Shown piece after piece: positions 54,104-63,700 of a stretch of DNA of 64,000 nt. Made by a program: the position numbers and the translations under genes. The stretch spans positions 601,501 through 665,500 of the forward strand of contig NZ_CP054140.1 in assembly GCF_016446285.1 (NCBI RefSeq), read 5' to 3'. The stretch comes from Desulfobulbus oligotrophicus. Lineage in GTDB: Bacteria > Desulfobacterota > Desulfobulbia > Desulfobulbales > Desulfobulbaceae. Below the pieces are notes generated by a model. It saw only the letters and a list, made by a program, of their open reading frames with translations, was not told the origin of the DNA and made no database searches. Numbering within the stretch: position 1 is the first letter of the stretch; every line of letters starts with the position of its first letter.

Positions 54104-54466
54104 ATGTCATTCATCAATCCGTGTCACCGCAGCCTCGCCTATGGCGACGGTCACATCCAGGGCGACGGCCAGCTCGGCCAGGTGGTCCGCGTGGTCGGCG
54201 ACGACCTGTTCGCCGTCAACACCGATCCCACCAAGCGCTCCTTCGGCATCCTGATCAAGGACTACGCCGGTGGCGAAATGCCCGGCATCTACTGTGACGG
54301 CGGCGTCTACGAGACCGACGCCTTCGAAGGGACCGTCGTCGCCGGAGACGACCTGAAAGTTTCAGCGGGCGGTCGCCTGACCAACGGCGTCGCGGCCGGA
54401 GAGCACGTCGTTGCCCACGCCATTTCCGTACAGAGCGGCGTCCTCAAATTCCGCCTGCTCGTCTAA
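54104..54466 (+). CDS. Capsid decoration (cement) protein-like
   Basis: 120 residues with AAGGAGG upstream, placed between the scaffold and the major capsid gene. Gly-rich, beta-strand pattern ('GDGHIQGDGQLGQVVRVVGDDLFAVN', 'TVVAGDDLKVSAGGRLT') is like the small head-decoration proteins that follow proteases in many phages. Assignment rests mainly on position and composition. Confidence 0.68.
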   Translation: MSFINPCHRSLAYGDGHIQGDGQLGQVVRVVGDDLFAVNTDPTKRSFGILIKDYAGGEMPGIYCDGGVYETDAFEGTVVAGDDLKVSAGGRLTNGVAAGEHVVAHAISVQSGVLKFRLLV

Positions 54467-54484
54467 CCCAAGGAGCCAACGCAC

Positions 54485-55348
54485 ATGAAAACCAATCAGT
54501 TGAAGATCCATTCCCAGGAATACATGGAAACCATGGCGCGGCTCATGAGCGAGGCTCTCGAGTCGCCCGAAGGCATGCGGGCGCTTGCCGCCGCCATTGC
54601 CGCGCCCATCGAACAGGAGATCAAGCGCAAGGAGATCTCCTCGCTGCTGCTCACCAAGCACACGCTGCCCAAGGGCGAACGTCCGGTCTACCAGAAGAAA
54701 CCGACCGTCAAGGCCCACTGGATCAGCAAGGACGGCGACGCCCAGGAGCAGGAGGTGGGCAAGGACGAGGTCGAGTTCCCCACCAACCGCATCCACTCCA
54801 ACCCGATGGTGGACGTTTCCGTCCTCAAGAACGGCAACATCGGCACGCTGATGGACATCCAGACCAGCGCCGCCGACGCCATCCGTAAGGAGATGGACCG
54901 CCGCACCATCTCGGTGCTCTCCTCGGCCATCCCGGCGGCCAACACCATCGAGGTCACCGGCGATTTGCTCACCGAGGATGCACTGAACGAGGCCATCTCG
55001 ATCATCGAGGACCTGGAGCTGTCGGTGAAGTACATCGTCATGCGCGGCCGCCGGTTCAACGACATGCGCGGCTGGAACCTCGATCCCCAGACCAAGCTCG
55101 AGCTGCGCCAGAAGGGTGTCATCAAGAACTACGGCACCGGCGGCATTCTGCTGACCGCCTCCATGCCACTGGACGAGATCATCATCGTCCCGGATGAAGA
55201 GGTCGGGAAGATGCCGGTGCGCGAAAACCTGAAGACGGAGTCCATCGACCAGAAGACCCGCTTCAAGACCGGCTGGCTGGTGTGGTCCGAGATCGGTCAG
55301 GGCATTACCCGCTCCGACATCATGGCCAAGGTCAAACTGGTTCCGTAA
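54485..55348 (+). CDS. Major capsid protein, HK97-like
   Basis: 287 residues. The N-terminal helix region (about 1-60) and the stretches 'PTNRIHSNPMVDVSVLKNGNIGTLMDI', 'DRRTISVLSSAIPAANTIEVTGDLLTEDALNEAI' and 'GGILLTASMPLDEIIIVPDEEVGKMPVRENLK' fit phage HK97-fold capsid proteins; the gene order (protease, decoration, capsid) agrees. It forms the icosahedral shell. Confidence 0.87.
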   Translation: MKTNQLKIHSQEYMETMARLMSEALESPEGMRALAAAIAAPIEQEIKRKEISSLLLTKHTLPKGERPVYQKKPTVKAHWISKDGDAQEQEVGKDEVEFPTNRIHSNPMVDVSVLKNGNIGTLMDIQTSAADAIRKEMDRRTISVLSSAIPAANTIEVTGDLLTEDALNEAISIIEDLELSVKYIVMRGRRFNDMRGWNLDPQTKLELRQKGVIKNYGTGGILLTASMPLDEIIIVPDEEVGKMPVRENLKTESIDQKTRFKTGWLVWSEIGQGITRSDIMAKVKLVP

Positions 55349-55366
55349 TCCGGGAGGTGACGTGAG

Positions 55367-55726
55367 ATGAATCGAATCAAGAACATCCGTCCCGGCGTTC
55401 TGGTGATCCCCGACGCCGGGTTGAAACTCAAGCCCGGCCAGGTGGTCGAGGTGGAACGCCTCACCAAGCAGATCCAGGCGGCGCTCAAGAACGGCCGCCT
55501 GGCCATGGCCGACAAACCGAAGCAGGAACCGCTCGCCCCTCCAGAGCCCGACCAGGACGCGGAACCGGTGGACCTGAGCAAACTCTCCGCCACCGACGCC
55601 ATCTCCAGGGTCAATGAGGAGGCCAATCCGGAGACCCTCAAAGGCTACATGGAAACCGAAAAACGCCGCACGGTGATCGACGCGCTCAAGAGCCGTCTGG
55701 AGGGCCTGCAAGGTGCTGCTGAGTGA
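55367..55726 (+). CDS. Hypothetical capsid-operon protein
   Basis: 119 residues. An N-terminal beta part ('RPGVLVIPDAGLKLKPGQVVEVERLTKQIQAALKNGRLA') is followed by a Pro/Glu/Asp linker and a helical C-terminus. Similar small genes often lie between capsid and connector genes. Not recognised further. Overlaps the next gene by 14 bases. Confidence 0.65.
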   Translation: MNRIKNIRPGVLVIPDAGLKLKPGQVVEVERLTKQIQAALKNGRLAMADKPKQEPLAPPEPDQDAEPVDLSKLSATDAISRVNEEANPETLKGYMETEKRRTVIDALKSRLEGLQGAAE

Positions 55727-56177
55727 CCTGATCGCCGACCTGCGGCTCGACCTGTCCGATCCGGGCGCATCTCTCTTCGAGGACCAGACTCTGGAGAGAT
55801 GCGTCCGGAAAGCCGTTTTCCGGGTGAGCCGCGACCTCGACCAATCGCTGACGGTCACGGCCGGAGAGATCACCCCCGATCCCACCGGCGAGGTCCGCGA
55901 GCTCCTGGTGATCATGGCGCAGATCCACGCCTGCCAGGTCATGCGTTCGGCCACCGCCAACGCCTTCTCCTTTTCCAGCGGCGACAAGCGGGTGGACAAA
56001 ACCGGCCAGCCCGGCCACTGGGCCAAGCTCGAGGCCGATCTGCTCGCCGACTACCGCCAGCGGCTCACCGAGCTGCGTCCGGCCACCCAGCTCGACCAGG
56101 AAGCCTACATCCTGACCCCGAGCGGCCTCACTCCGGTCATCTACGAACAAGGGATCGATCTCGATGTTGTTGAATGA
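55713..56177 (+). CDS. Head-tail connector-like protein
   Basis: 154 residues from GTG 55713. Helical pattern 'LLSDLIADLRLDLSDPGASLFEDQTLERCVRKAVFRVSRDL' is typical of gp6-like connector/adaptor proteins that sit under the portal. Position after the capsid gene agrees. It overlaps the next gene by 14 bases. Confidence 0.72.
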   Translation: MLLSDLIADLRLDLSDPGASLFEDQTLERCVRKAVFRVSRDLDQSLTVTAGEITPDPTGEVRELLVIMAQIHACQVMRSATANAFSFSSGDKRVDKTGQPGHWAKLEADLLADYRQRLTELRPATQLDQEAYILTPSGLTPVIYEQGIDLDVVE

Positions 56178-56523
56178 CCGGGAACGCGCCGAAGCCGTGG
56201 CCGATGTCGCCCGGCTGATCCTCTCCTCGGGCCAGACCGCACGCATCCTGCGCGTGGTTCCCGGCGAGCGGCTCTACGGCACCGACGATGCCGAATACAC
56301 GGAAATCTCCGTCATCCCCCTCGAACTGAACGAAACCCCACCGGAGGAGCTGAGCGGCAAGATCGACGCGCTTGCCTGTGTCCTTCCGGATGCCGATGTC
56401 CGGGGTGAAGACCGCCTGGCCGCAGACAGGGAAACCTATCGCATACAGAGTGTGGAAGAAGAACACTTCTTCGGCACCGTCACTCATAAGAACCTGCAAC
56501 TGGTGAAGCTCAATGGGCGTTAG
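56164..56523 (+). CDS. Head closure / adaptor-like protein
   Basis: 119 residues. 'LILSSGQTARILRVVPGERLYGTDDAEYTEISVIPLEL' and the C-terminal 'ETYRIQSVEEEHFFGTVTHKNLQLVKL' show the beta-rich fold of head-completion proteins. Assigned mainly by position between connector and tail-completion genes. Overlaps the following gene by 11 bases. Confidence 0.65.
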   Translation: MLLNDRERAEAVADVARLILSSGQTARILRVVPGERLYGTDDAEYTEISVIPLELNETPPEELSGKIDALACVLPDADVRGEDRLAADRETYRIQSVEEEHFFGTVTHKNLQLVKLNGR

Positions 56524-56998
56524 GCGGACCGGTGACTGGGACAAGGCCCGCGCCAAGCTGACCACCGGCATGGGGCCACGCCTGGCCACGGCCCTGCGTC
56601 AGGCCACGATCCGCAACGCCCTTTTTCTGGTGCGCGAGATCCAGCGGGGGATTCGCTCCCAGGCCCCGGGCGGACAGGCCTTCGTAAAACTCGCCGAGAG
56701 CACTACCCTGCGCAAAGGCTCAAGCAAGGCGCTCATCGACACCGGCTTTCTCGTCAACGCCATCACCCAGAAGATCATGGCCGACAAGGCGTTCGTCGGC
56801 CTGCTGCGCGGCACCGTCAACAAGGACGGGGAAGACATGGTGAACATCGGTGCCGTCATGGAGTACGGGGCCACCATCAACCATCCGAACGGCGCGACCA
56901 TCATCATCCCCGCAAGACCCTTTCTGCATCCGGTGATGGAGAAGTACCGCGAACAGATCCTCCAGAACTATCGCGAGGCGATCCGCTCCGCGCTTTGA
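56513..56998 (+). CDS. Tail completion protein (HK97 gp10/Mu gpG-like)
   Basis: 161 residues. 'LFLVREIQRGIRSQAPGGQAF', 'KALIDTGFLVNAITQKI', 'GAVMEYGATINHP' and the closing 'IIIPARPFLHPVMEKYRE' are the pattern of virion morphogenesis / tail completion proteins. Its stop is three bases before promoter-like site 6. Confidence 0.82.
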   Translation: MGVRRTGDWDKARAKLTTGMGPRLATALRQATIRNALFLVREIQRGIRSQAPGGQAFVKLAESTTLRKGSSKALIDTGFLVNAITQKIMADKAFVGLLRGTVNKDGEDMVNIGAVMEYGATINHPNGATIIIPARPFLHPVMEKYREQILQNYREAIRSAL

Positions 56999-57000
56999 TC

Positions 57001-57033
57001 CTCCGACACATCGCCAGCGCTTCCGGTAAGTAA
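57001..57033 (+). promoter_or_regulatory. Bipartite phage promoter-like motif, site 6
   Basis: CTCCGAC (57001-57007), 15 bases, CCGGTAAGTAA (57023-57033), just after the tail-completion gene and 24 bases before the tail operon start. Confidence 0.8.
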
Positions 57034-57057
57034 CCAGGCAGAAAACGGAGGCGTCCT

Positions 57058-57606
57058 TTGAGCACGATACAGACCGTCACAGAAACACTGATCCGCCTGG
57101 CCAAGCAGGCCATCCACCCGGACACCGTGCTGGTGTTCCCGGATGACCTGTTCGAGGTCCAGCGTACCCCCAGCGTCATCCTCCAGGGGCCGAAGCTGGC
57201 GGAAGACCGTTTCCGCCGCAGCCAGAGCCGCCTGTTCGAGAAGAATGTCGCGGAGCTGAGTTTCGAGGAGTGCCGGTTTCCCCGGCTCTATCACCTCGAT
57301 TTCGACCTGGTGGTGACCGTGGACCGGGAGGCCGAACTGCTCGGGTTTCATGAGTCGGTATCGCGGTTCCTCCAGCTTCACCCGGAGATCGCCATCGCCG
57401 ACCAGGGCAGCCTGAACCTCACCGAACTGGTTCCTCTGGGCGGTCTGACCCGGGTGAACCTCTCCAATCTCCGGCAGAGCTCCGGACGCATCCGCATCGA
57501 ATCCTGCCCGGTGTACGACGGCGACCTGCGCGACGGTCGGCTGATCCGGGATCGGACCTTCCAGTTTCACGGCGACGTGACAGAGCAACGAACCATTCAA
57601 CCGTAA
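57058..57606 (+). CDS. Tail terminator-like protein
   Basis: 182 residues from TTG 57058 with GGAGG upstream; no ATG fits. 'PSVILQGPKLAEDRFRRSQSRLFEKN' and 'RFPRLYHLDFDLVVTVDREAELLGFHESVSRFLQLHPEI' resemble tail terminator or tail-joining proteins of myoviruses. First gene of the tail operon behind promoter-like site 6. Assignment is mainly contextual. Confidence 0.65.
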   Translation: MSTIQTVTETLIRLAKQAIHPDTVLVFPDDLFEVQRTPSVILQGPKLAEDRFRRSQSRLFEKNVAELSFEECRFPRLYHLDFDLVVTVDREAELLGFHESVSRFLQLHPEIAIADQGSLNLTELVPLGGLTRVNLSNLRQSSGRIRIESCPVYDGDLRDGRLIRDRTFQFHGDVTEQRTIQP

Positions 57607-57618
57607 AGGAGAACAACC

Positions 57619-57876
57619 GTGATCGAGATCAGAAACCTGCAGTTTCAACCCCTGACGTTCAACCTCTCCGGCCAGGGAACCCTCCACCTCGGGCCGCGAG
57701 AACGCAAGAGCATCGCCCGCAAGGACCTCTCCGCCGAGATCAAGACAGCCGGAAAACGCGGCCTGGTGCGCATCACCGACCTGACCGGCGGCGCGGAACC
57801 GGAGCCGGAAAAGCCCACGGCGACCGATGACGCCGGAACCGATGAGGCCAAGACCACCAGCAAGCGGAGGAAATAA
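57619..57876 (+). CDS. Small tail-operon protein
   Basis: 85 residues from GTG 57619 (AAAGGAG upstream). A short beta-rich part ('FQPLTFNLSGQGTLHLGPRERKSI') is followed by a charged Pro/Glu/Lys tail. Short proteins like this often precede sheath genes. Function unknown. Confidence 0.62.
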   Translation: MIEIRNLQFQPLTFNLSGQGTLHLGPRERKSIARKDLSAEIKTAGKRGLVRITDLTGGAEPEPEKPTATDDAGTDEAKTTSKRRK

Positions 57877-57878
57877 CC

Positions 57879-59408
57879 ATGCCGACCTATCTATCGCCCG
57901 GGATTTACACCCGGGAAACGGACTTCAGTTTCTATGTAAAGCAGATCTCAACCTCGTCGGCCGCCATGGTCGGGGTGGCCGAGAAAGGTCCGATCAACAA
58001 GCCCGTGCTGGTGACGAGCTGGGAGCAGTTCATCAACCGTTTCGGCTCCTATATCAACGAGAGCTATCTGGCCTACGCCGCCCGGGCGTTTTTCGACAAC
58101 GGCGGCTCGGTCCTCTATGTCACCCGCATCGCCCATCTCACCGATCCCACCGACCGGGACACCCTGACGGCGCTCAAATCTTCCATCGTGCTGCAGAACC
58201 GGGAGGCGACGCCCGCCGACGCCCTGCGGATCGAGGCCGTGAACGAAGGCGTCTGGGGGGACCGGCTCTCCGTCTCCATTGAGGATGGCTCGCTCGACCC
58301 GGCCAACCATTTCAACCTGGTGGTCCGGCATAAAGGCGATGTGGTCGAGGTGTTCAAGGATCTGAGCATGGACGAGACGCTGCCCAACCATGTGGAGCTG
58401 GCGATCAACGACCGTTCGGATTTCATCCTGGTCCAGGATCTGGCCTCCGCAACGGGAGCGCCCGGCGACCGTCCGGCATTGGGCGTGTTCACACTCACCG
58501 GCGGTGACAACGGGCTGACCGACCTGGCCGATGCCGATTTCATCGGCGATCCCTCGCAGCATACAGGCATCTATGGCTTTGACGAGATCGACGCCCTGAA
58601 CCTGCTGATGGTTCCCGGCGTCACGACGGTGCCGGTGATCAACGCCGGAATCGCCTATGCCGAAGGGCGCAAGGATCTGCTGTTCATCGCCGACACGCCC
58701 ATGCATCTGGAGCCGCTCGAAGCGGTCGACTTCCGCAAGGGACAAGGGATGTACAGCCACGCGGCCTTCAACTCCTCCTATGCGGCGCTCTACTACCCCT
58801 GGCTGGAGATCAGCGATCCGGTCAACTCGCGCAAGAAGCTGGTGCCGCCCTGCGGCGCGGTGGCGGGCTGCATCGCCCGCAGCGACCAGAAGACCAACGT
58901 CTGGAACGCGCCCGCCGGTATCGACCGGGGCCGCATCTTCAACACGCTCTCCCTGGCCTACAAGACCAGCCGTGGCGAGCGCGATGTGCTCTATCCGGAA
59001 GGGGTCAACGTCATCGCCGTGTTCCCCGACACCGGCATCAACATCTGGGGGCAGAAGACACTGCAGAGCCAGCCATCGGCCGTGGACCGCATCAACGTCC
59101 GCCGCCTGATGATGTACATGGAGGAAGCCATCTCGGAATCCTCCCGCTTCGTGGTGTTCGAACCGAACCATCCCCAGACCTGGCGTGCCCTCGGCCGCCT
59201 GATCAATCCCTTCCTTCAGGACATCAAGGACAAGGGTGGCCTCTACGACTTCGCCTTCCAGTGCGACGAGGAGACCAACACCCCGGCGGTCATCGACCGC
59301 AACGAAATGGTGGCCCGCGTGTTCGTCAAGCCGACCAAGACGGCGGAGTTCATCGAGCTGAACTTCATCCTGACCAGCACCGGCGCGGACTTCAAAGAAA
59401 TCATCTAA
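57879..59408 (+). CDS. Tail sheath protein
   Basis: 509 residues. 'YLSPGIYTRETDFS', 'TSSAAMVGVAEKGPINKPVLVTSWEQFINRFG', 'AARAFFDNGGSVLYVTRI' and the C-terminal 'INVRRLMMYMEEAISESSRFVVFEPN' are diagnostic of contractile tail sheaths. This shows the phage is myovirus-like (or a related contractile particle). Followed directly by the tube gene. Confidence 0.95.
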   Translation: MPTYLSPGIYTRETDFSFYVKQISTSSAAMVGVAEKGPINKPVLVTSWEQFINRFGSYINESYLAYAARAFFDNGGSVLYVTRIAHLTDPTDRDTLTALKSSIVLQNREATPADALRIEAVNEGVWGDRLSVSIEDGSLDPANHFNLVVRHKGDVVEVFKDLSMDETLPNHVELAINDRSDFILVQDLASATGAPGDRPALGVFTLTGGDNGLTDLADADFIGDPSQHTGIYGFDEIDALNLLMVPGVTTVPVINAGIAYAEGRKDLLFIADTPMHLEPLEAVDFRKGQGMYSHAAFNSSYAALYYPWLEISDPVNSRKKLVPPCGAVAGCIARSDQKTNVWNAPAGIDRGRIFNTLSLAYKTSRGERDVLYPEGVNVIAVFPDTGINIWGQKTLQSQPSAVDRINVRRLMMYMEEAISESSRFVVFEPNHPQTWRALGRLINPFLQDIKDKGGLYDFAFQCDEETNTPAVIDRNEMVARVFVKPTKTAEFIELNFILTSTGADFKEII

Positions 59409-59423
59409 CGGGAGAACACGGCT

Positions 59424-59885
59424 ATGAGAAGCGGAAATATGCCCAAAAGCCTTTATCAGAACTGGCAGTTCGCCATCGAGGTAAACGGCTTCGACGTGGC
59501 CCTGTTCCACAAGGGACAGGAGCCCAAAACCGAATTCGAGGAAGTGGCCTTCGCCCCGGCCGGTTCGATGTTCGACCAGAAGGTGGCTGGGCGGGTCAAG
59601 TTCGAGGACATCACCCTCGAGAAAGGCGCACTGCAGGACGGCTCCGACGAGGCTGCCCGCGAATGGATCAAGAAACAGGTGGACGTGAACGCCGTCACCG
59701 GCGGTCTTCCGGCCGACTACATGCGCGACATCGATGTTGTCCGCTACGACCGCACCGGCAACGAGACCCGCCGCTGGACCCTGCACGGGGCCTGGGTGAA
59801 GGCGCTCGAATACGACGAGCTCGAGGGCGGCAACACCGAGAACACCATTGAGAAGCTCACCATCTGCTTCCAATACTGGACCTAA
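59424..59885 (+). CDS. Tail tube protein (T4 gp19-like)
   Basis: 153 residues. 'LYQNWQFAIEVNGFDVALFHKGQEPKTEFEEVAF' and 'RRWTLHGAWVKALEYDELEGGNTENTIEKLTICFQYW' match the tube family that stacks inside the sheath. The sheath-tube-chaperone-tape measure order supports the call. Confidence 0.9.
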   Translation: MRSGNMPKSLYQNWQFAIEVNGFDVALFHKGQEPKTEFEEVAFAPAGSMFDQKVAGRVKFEDITLEKGALQDGSDEAAREWIKKQVDVNAVTGGLPADYMRDIDVVRYDRTGNETRRWTLHGAWVKALEYDELEGGNTENTIEKLTICFQYWT

Positions 59886-59900
59886 ACCGGAGGATCGACC

Positions 59901-60578
59901 ATGTACAGCTTTGAACTGCCAAGCGGCACTGAACTCGAGCTCCGGGAAATGACCGGGACCGAGGAAGAACTGCTCACCAACCAGCGCCTGATCCGCTCCG
60001 GAGAGGCGATCAACCAGGTACTCCGCAACTGTTTCGTCCGACTGGGCGAGAAGACCGATCCCGATCTTTCCGAGGTGATGAACCTGCTCTCGGGTGACCG
60101 GTTGTTCGCCCTGGTCCGCCTGCGCCAGATTTCCCTCGGGGACGAGGTTGAACTGGAGCTGAGCTGCCCGAACAGCGCCTGCCGCATGACCAACTTCGTG
60201 ACCGTCAATCTCGAGGATCTCAAGGTCACCCCCTACGGCGAAGAGCGGGAGTTCGCCTTCAAGCTGCCCGGCTCGAAGAAAACCGTCCGCTTCGGATATC
60301 TCGACGGCCATAAGGAAAAACGCCTGGCCAGCCTGCGCGAGCCCAACATCTCCTCGGCCATGCTGATCCGCATTCTCGACATCGACGGCAAGGCCCCTTC
60401 CAAGAAGAGCCTGGCGGAAATGTCGATGCGCGACCGCAACGCGCTGCGGCAGGAGATGTCGCGGGTCGACGCGGGAATCGACACCTCGGTCGAAACCGAA
60501 TGCGATGGCTGCGGCACCAAGATCCGCACCCGTCTGGAGGCCGAACCGGCTTTTTTGTTCCCCGGAGTTCGCTTGTAA
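59901..60578 (+). CDS. Tail assembly chaperone, zero-frame product
   Basis: 225 residues, between tube and tape measure. 'YSFELPSGTELELREMTGTEEELLTNQRL' and the two Cys pairs ('CPNSAC', 'CDGC') suggest a zinc-containing chaperone. The 3' end carries a slippery heptamer and a downstream -1 frame, the usual G/GT arrangement. It should bind the tape measure during tail assembly and not be part of the virion. Confidence 0.78.
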   Translation: MYSFELPSGTELELREMTGTEEELLTNQRLIRSGEAINQVLRNCFVRLGEKTDPDLSEVMNLLSGDRLFALVRLRQISLGDEVELELSCPNSACRMTNFVTVNLEDLKVTPYGEEREFAFKLPGSKKTVRFGYLDGHKEKRLASLREPNISSAMLIRILDIDGKAPSKKSLAEMSMRDRNALRQEMSRVDAGIDTSVETECDGCGTKIRTRLEAEPAFLFPGVRL

Positions 60579-60721
60579 GCGACGCATTTTTTCTCGCTTA
60601 CGGCGGACTGCACTGGGGCTGGTCGGAAACCCGCTCGCTGCCGCTCAGGGTCCGGCGTCAGTTCGTCGAGGCCCTCGAGCGGCAGCTTGATTTTGAACGT
60701 GAGCAAACGGAACGGCGATAG
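60551..60721 (+). CDS. -1 frameshift extension of the tail chaperone
   Basis: The heptamer T-TTT-TTG (60551-60557, zero-frame codons TTT TTG) fits the X-XXY-YYZ slippery rule. A -1 shift continues in an open frame from 60557 to the stop at 60719-60721, one base before the tape-measure ATG, adding 54 residues including 'GGLHWGWSETRSLP', a pattern common in chaperone T-domains. No separate start with a ribosome binding site serves this frame. The shift efficiency is unknown. Confidence 0.75.
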   Translation, partial: FFVPRSSLVSDAFFLAYGGLHWGWSETRSLPLRVRRQFVEALERQLDFEREQTERR

Positions 60722-63700
60722 ATGAACGGCGATCTCGGACTGGGCATAGTGGTATCGATGAAGGATGCGTTCTCGCAGAACGCGCAGCGCATCCGTGGCT
60801 CCATGATGGACCTCGATTCCACCGTGGCTGATGCCAGCGAGCGGATGACCCGCAACCTGGACCGTATCCAGCAAGGCACCATGATGCTGGGGGCGGGGCT
60901 GGCCCTGATGGCAGTGCCCGCCGCCTTGGTCGCCTCCACCGCCGCGACCCAGAAGGCCCTGGGAGAGCTGGCGTCCTTGGGCGTGCAGGATCTCCGTGCC
61001 ATCGAGGACGCCGCCGAATCCTTCACCAACCAATGGTCCGGTGCCGACAAGGCCGCCTTCATCACCGCCACCTACGACGTGAAATCGGCCCTGTCCAACC
61101 TCAGCGACGAGGCGGTGGGCGTCTTCACCTCCATGGCCGCCATGACCGCCAAGGCGACCAAGGCCACCACCCAGGAGATGGTCGGCACCTTCACCACGGC
61201 CTACGGGATCTTCAAGCCCATCATGGCCGACATGAACGACATGGAATGGGCGACCGCCTTTTCCGGAGCCATGGCGCAGACCGTGGCCTCGTTCAAGACC
61301 AATGGCACCCAGATGGCCGACGCCATCAAGAACATCGGCGCGGTGGCGGCGGCGAGCAACATTCCCCTGAACGAACAGCTCGCCGTGCTCGGCCAGCTCC
61401 AGACCACCATGCCCGGCTCCGAGGCGGGCACGCTGTACAAGGCGTTCATCATGAAGGCGGCCGAGGCCGGGGACGAGCTGGGGCTGTCCTTCACCGACAC
61501 CAGCGGCCGCCTCAAGGGCGTGGTTCCTATCCTGCAAGAGATCAAGCGCCAGTTCCCCGACCTCTCCAACGCCGCCGCCCAGGTGAAGCTGAAGAAGGCC
61601 TTCGGCTCCGACGAGGCGGTCAAGTTCCTGCTGCAGATGTCGGCGGGCATGGAGAGCCTCGAAGGCAATATCCAGTCGGTAGGCCGGGCCATGAAGACAG
61701 GCACGGCGGTCACCGAACAGATGGCCGACGCCATGAACCAGGACATCGGAGCCCGGTTCCTGCTTCTGCGCCAGCAGATGGCCAACCTCAGCGAAATCCT
61801 GGGCCGCACTCTGCTGCCGGTGGTCACGCCGGTGATCAACGGCGTCTCCCGCTTCATTCTATTCCTGCAACGCATGGCCAAATCGATGCCGGGCGTGACC
61901 CGAGTGGTACTGGGGCTGTCCATGGCCCTCGGCACCATTCTGGTCGTGGCCGGAGCCGTCACCGCCGCCGTGGGCATGGTGGGACTCATGCTTCCCGCCA
62001 TCAAGGCCGGGTTCGTGGCCATCAGCGCCGCGCTGGCCGGGGTGGGTTCGGCGGTCGCGACCTATTTTTTGCCCGTCACCGCGATCATCGCGGGCGTGAT
62101 CCTCTCGGTGTATCTGCTCAAACGCGCCTGGGAAACCAACTTCGGCGGCATTCAGGAGATCATCACCGGGGCCTGGAACAAGGTCTCGCTGGTCTTCCAG
62201 GGGATCAGAGAGCTGGTGGGTTCGCTCAGCGGCGGCGTCGGGCAGATGTCGTCCGAACTGGCCCAGAAGCTCGAATCCGCCGGACTGCTGGGCTTCGTGG
62301 TCACCGTCTTCAAAGCCTATTACCGCGTTCGTGAGGCCCTGGCCGGATTGTGGGGCGCGTTCTCCCATGCCTTTGGCCGCATCCGCGCCATCCTCGAACC
62401 AACCGTCCGCACCCTGATGAGCGCCTATGCGGCACTGGCCAGCGCGGTCTTTTCAGTGGTGGAAATCTTCGGCGTGGCCGCCAGCGCCACCGACGGGTCG
62501 TCCTGGCGTACCTTCGGCACGGTTATCGGCACCGTCGCCGGTGTGCTTCTGCAGGGGTTGGCGTTCGCGCTGAAGATTGTGGCCTGGAACCTGTCGCTCA
62601 TCGTCCGAGCCCTGGCGGTGGTGGTGCGCAGCGTGGTCTGGGTCGGCAAGGCCATCGTCGGGTCACTGGTCGGAGCGGCCAAGTTCATCTACAAGTTCCT
62701 GTTGCCCGTGCGCATGATCGGCGAGGCATTCGTGGCCGCCGGGAAGATCATCTATGCGGTCTGGCAAGTACTGACCGGCGACATCTCCCTGCTGGACGGG
62801 CTCAAGGCCATTGGCGGCGCGGTCTACGATTTTCTTGCCACCCCGTTCCGCTGGGCGCGGGATGTGGTGGTCGGGGTCTGGAATTTCATTTCCGGCATCT
62901 TCACCTCCATCGGACGCCTGGTAGCCGACGCCGCCGGACAGATCGGCCAGGCGATTCTGAATCTGCCGATCATCAGCACCCTGCGGGAGCTGTTTGCCAC
63001 CGTGCGCTCCTTCTTCGCCGGGGACACCACCTTCTTCGAGGCGGGCAAAAAGCTGCTGATCACCCTTGGCGAAGGGATCTGGTCGGCGGTGACCTATCCC
63101 TTCACCATGCTCAAGAACGCCCTGGGCAAGCTGCGCAATCTGCTGCCGTTCTCCGATGCCCGCGAGGGACCGCTCGCCAGCCTGACCGCCTCCGGGTCCG
63201 CACTGCTCAAGACCCTCGCCGACGGCATGAGCCTTACCCAGTCGCTGCCCGCGAAAGTGTTCGGCTTCGCCGCTCGCGGGATTCTCTCGGCCGCTGCGGG
63301 AGCCTGGCAGCAGATCAAATCGGCGGGCGGAAACCTCATGGACGCCGCCTCAGCTCCCTTCCGCATGGCCGGAAAACTCTGGGACGGTCTGACCTCCGGG
63401 GCTCAAAGCGTCGCGGCCAAGGCCGGTGCCATCTTCGGCGGTCTCAAACAATCCCTGTTTGGCGACACGCCTGAGCTGGCAATCACGCCGCCCCAGGTCA
63501 ATGCCTGGGATGCGCTGGCCACGGGAGCCGTCACTGTCCGCGACCGGATCGTTGACACGCTATCGGCCGTGCCCGGCGCTGTCGGTCGAATCTTTACCAA
63601 CGCCGGTGCCGAGGGGCAAACCCTCTGGCAGAGGCTTTCCAGCGGCGCGAGCGCGGGCATTCAGGCGATCAAGGATCGCAGCGCCGGGATCGCCAACGGT

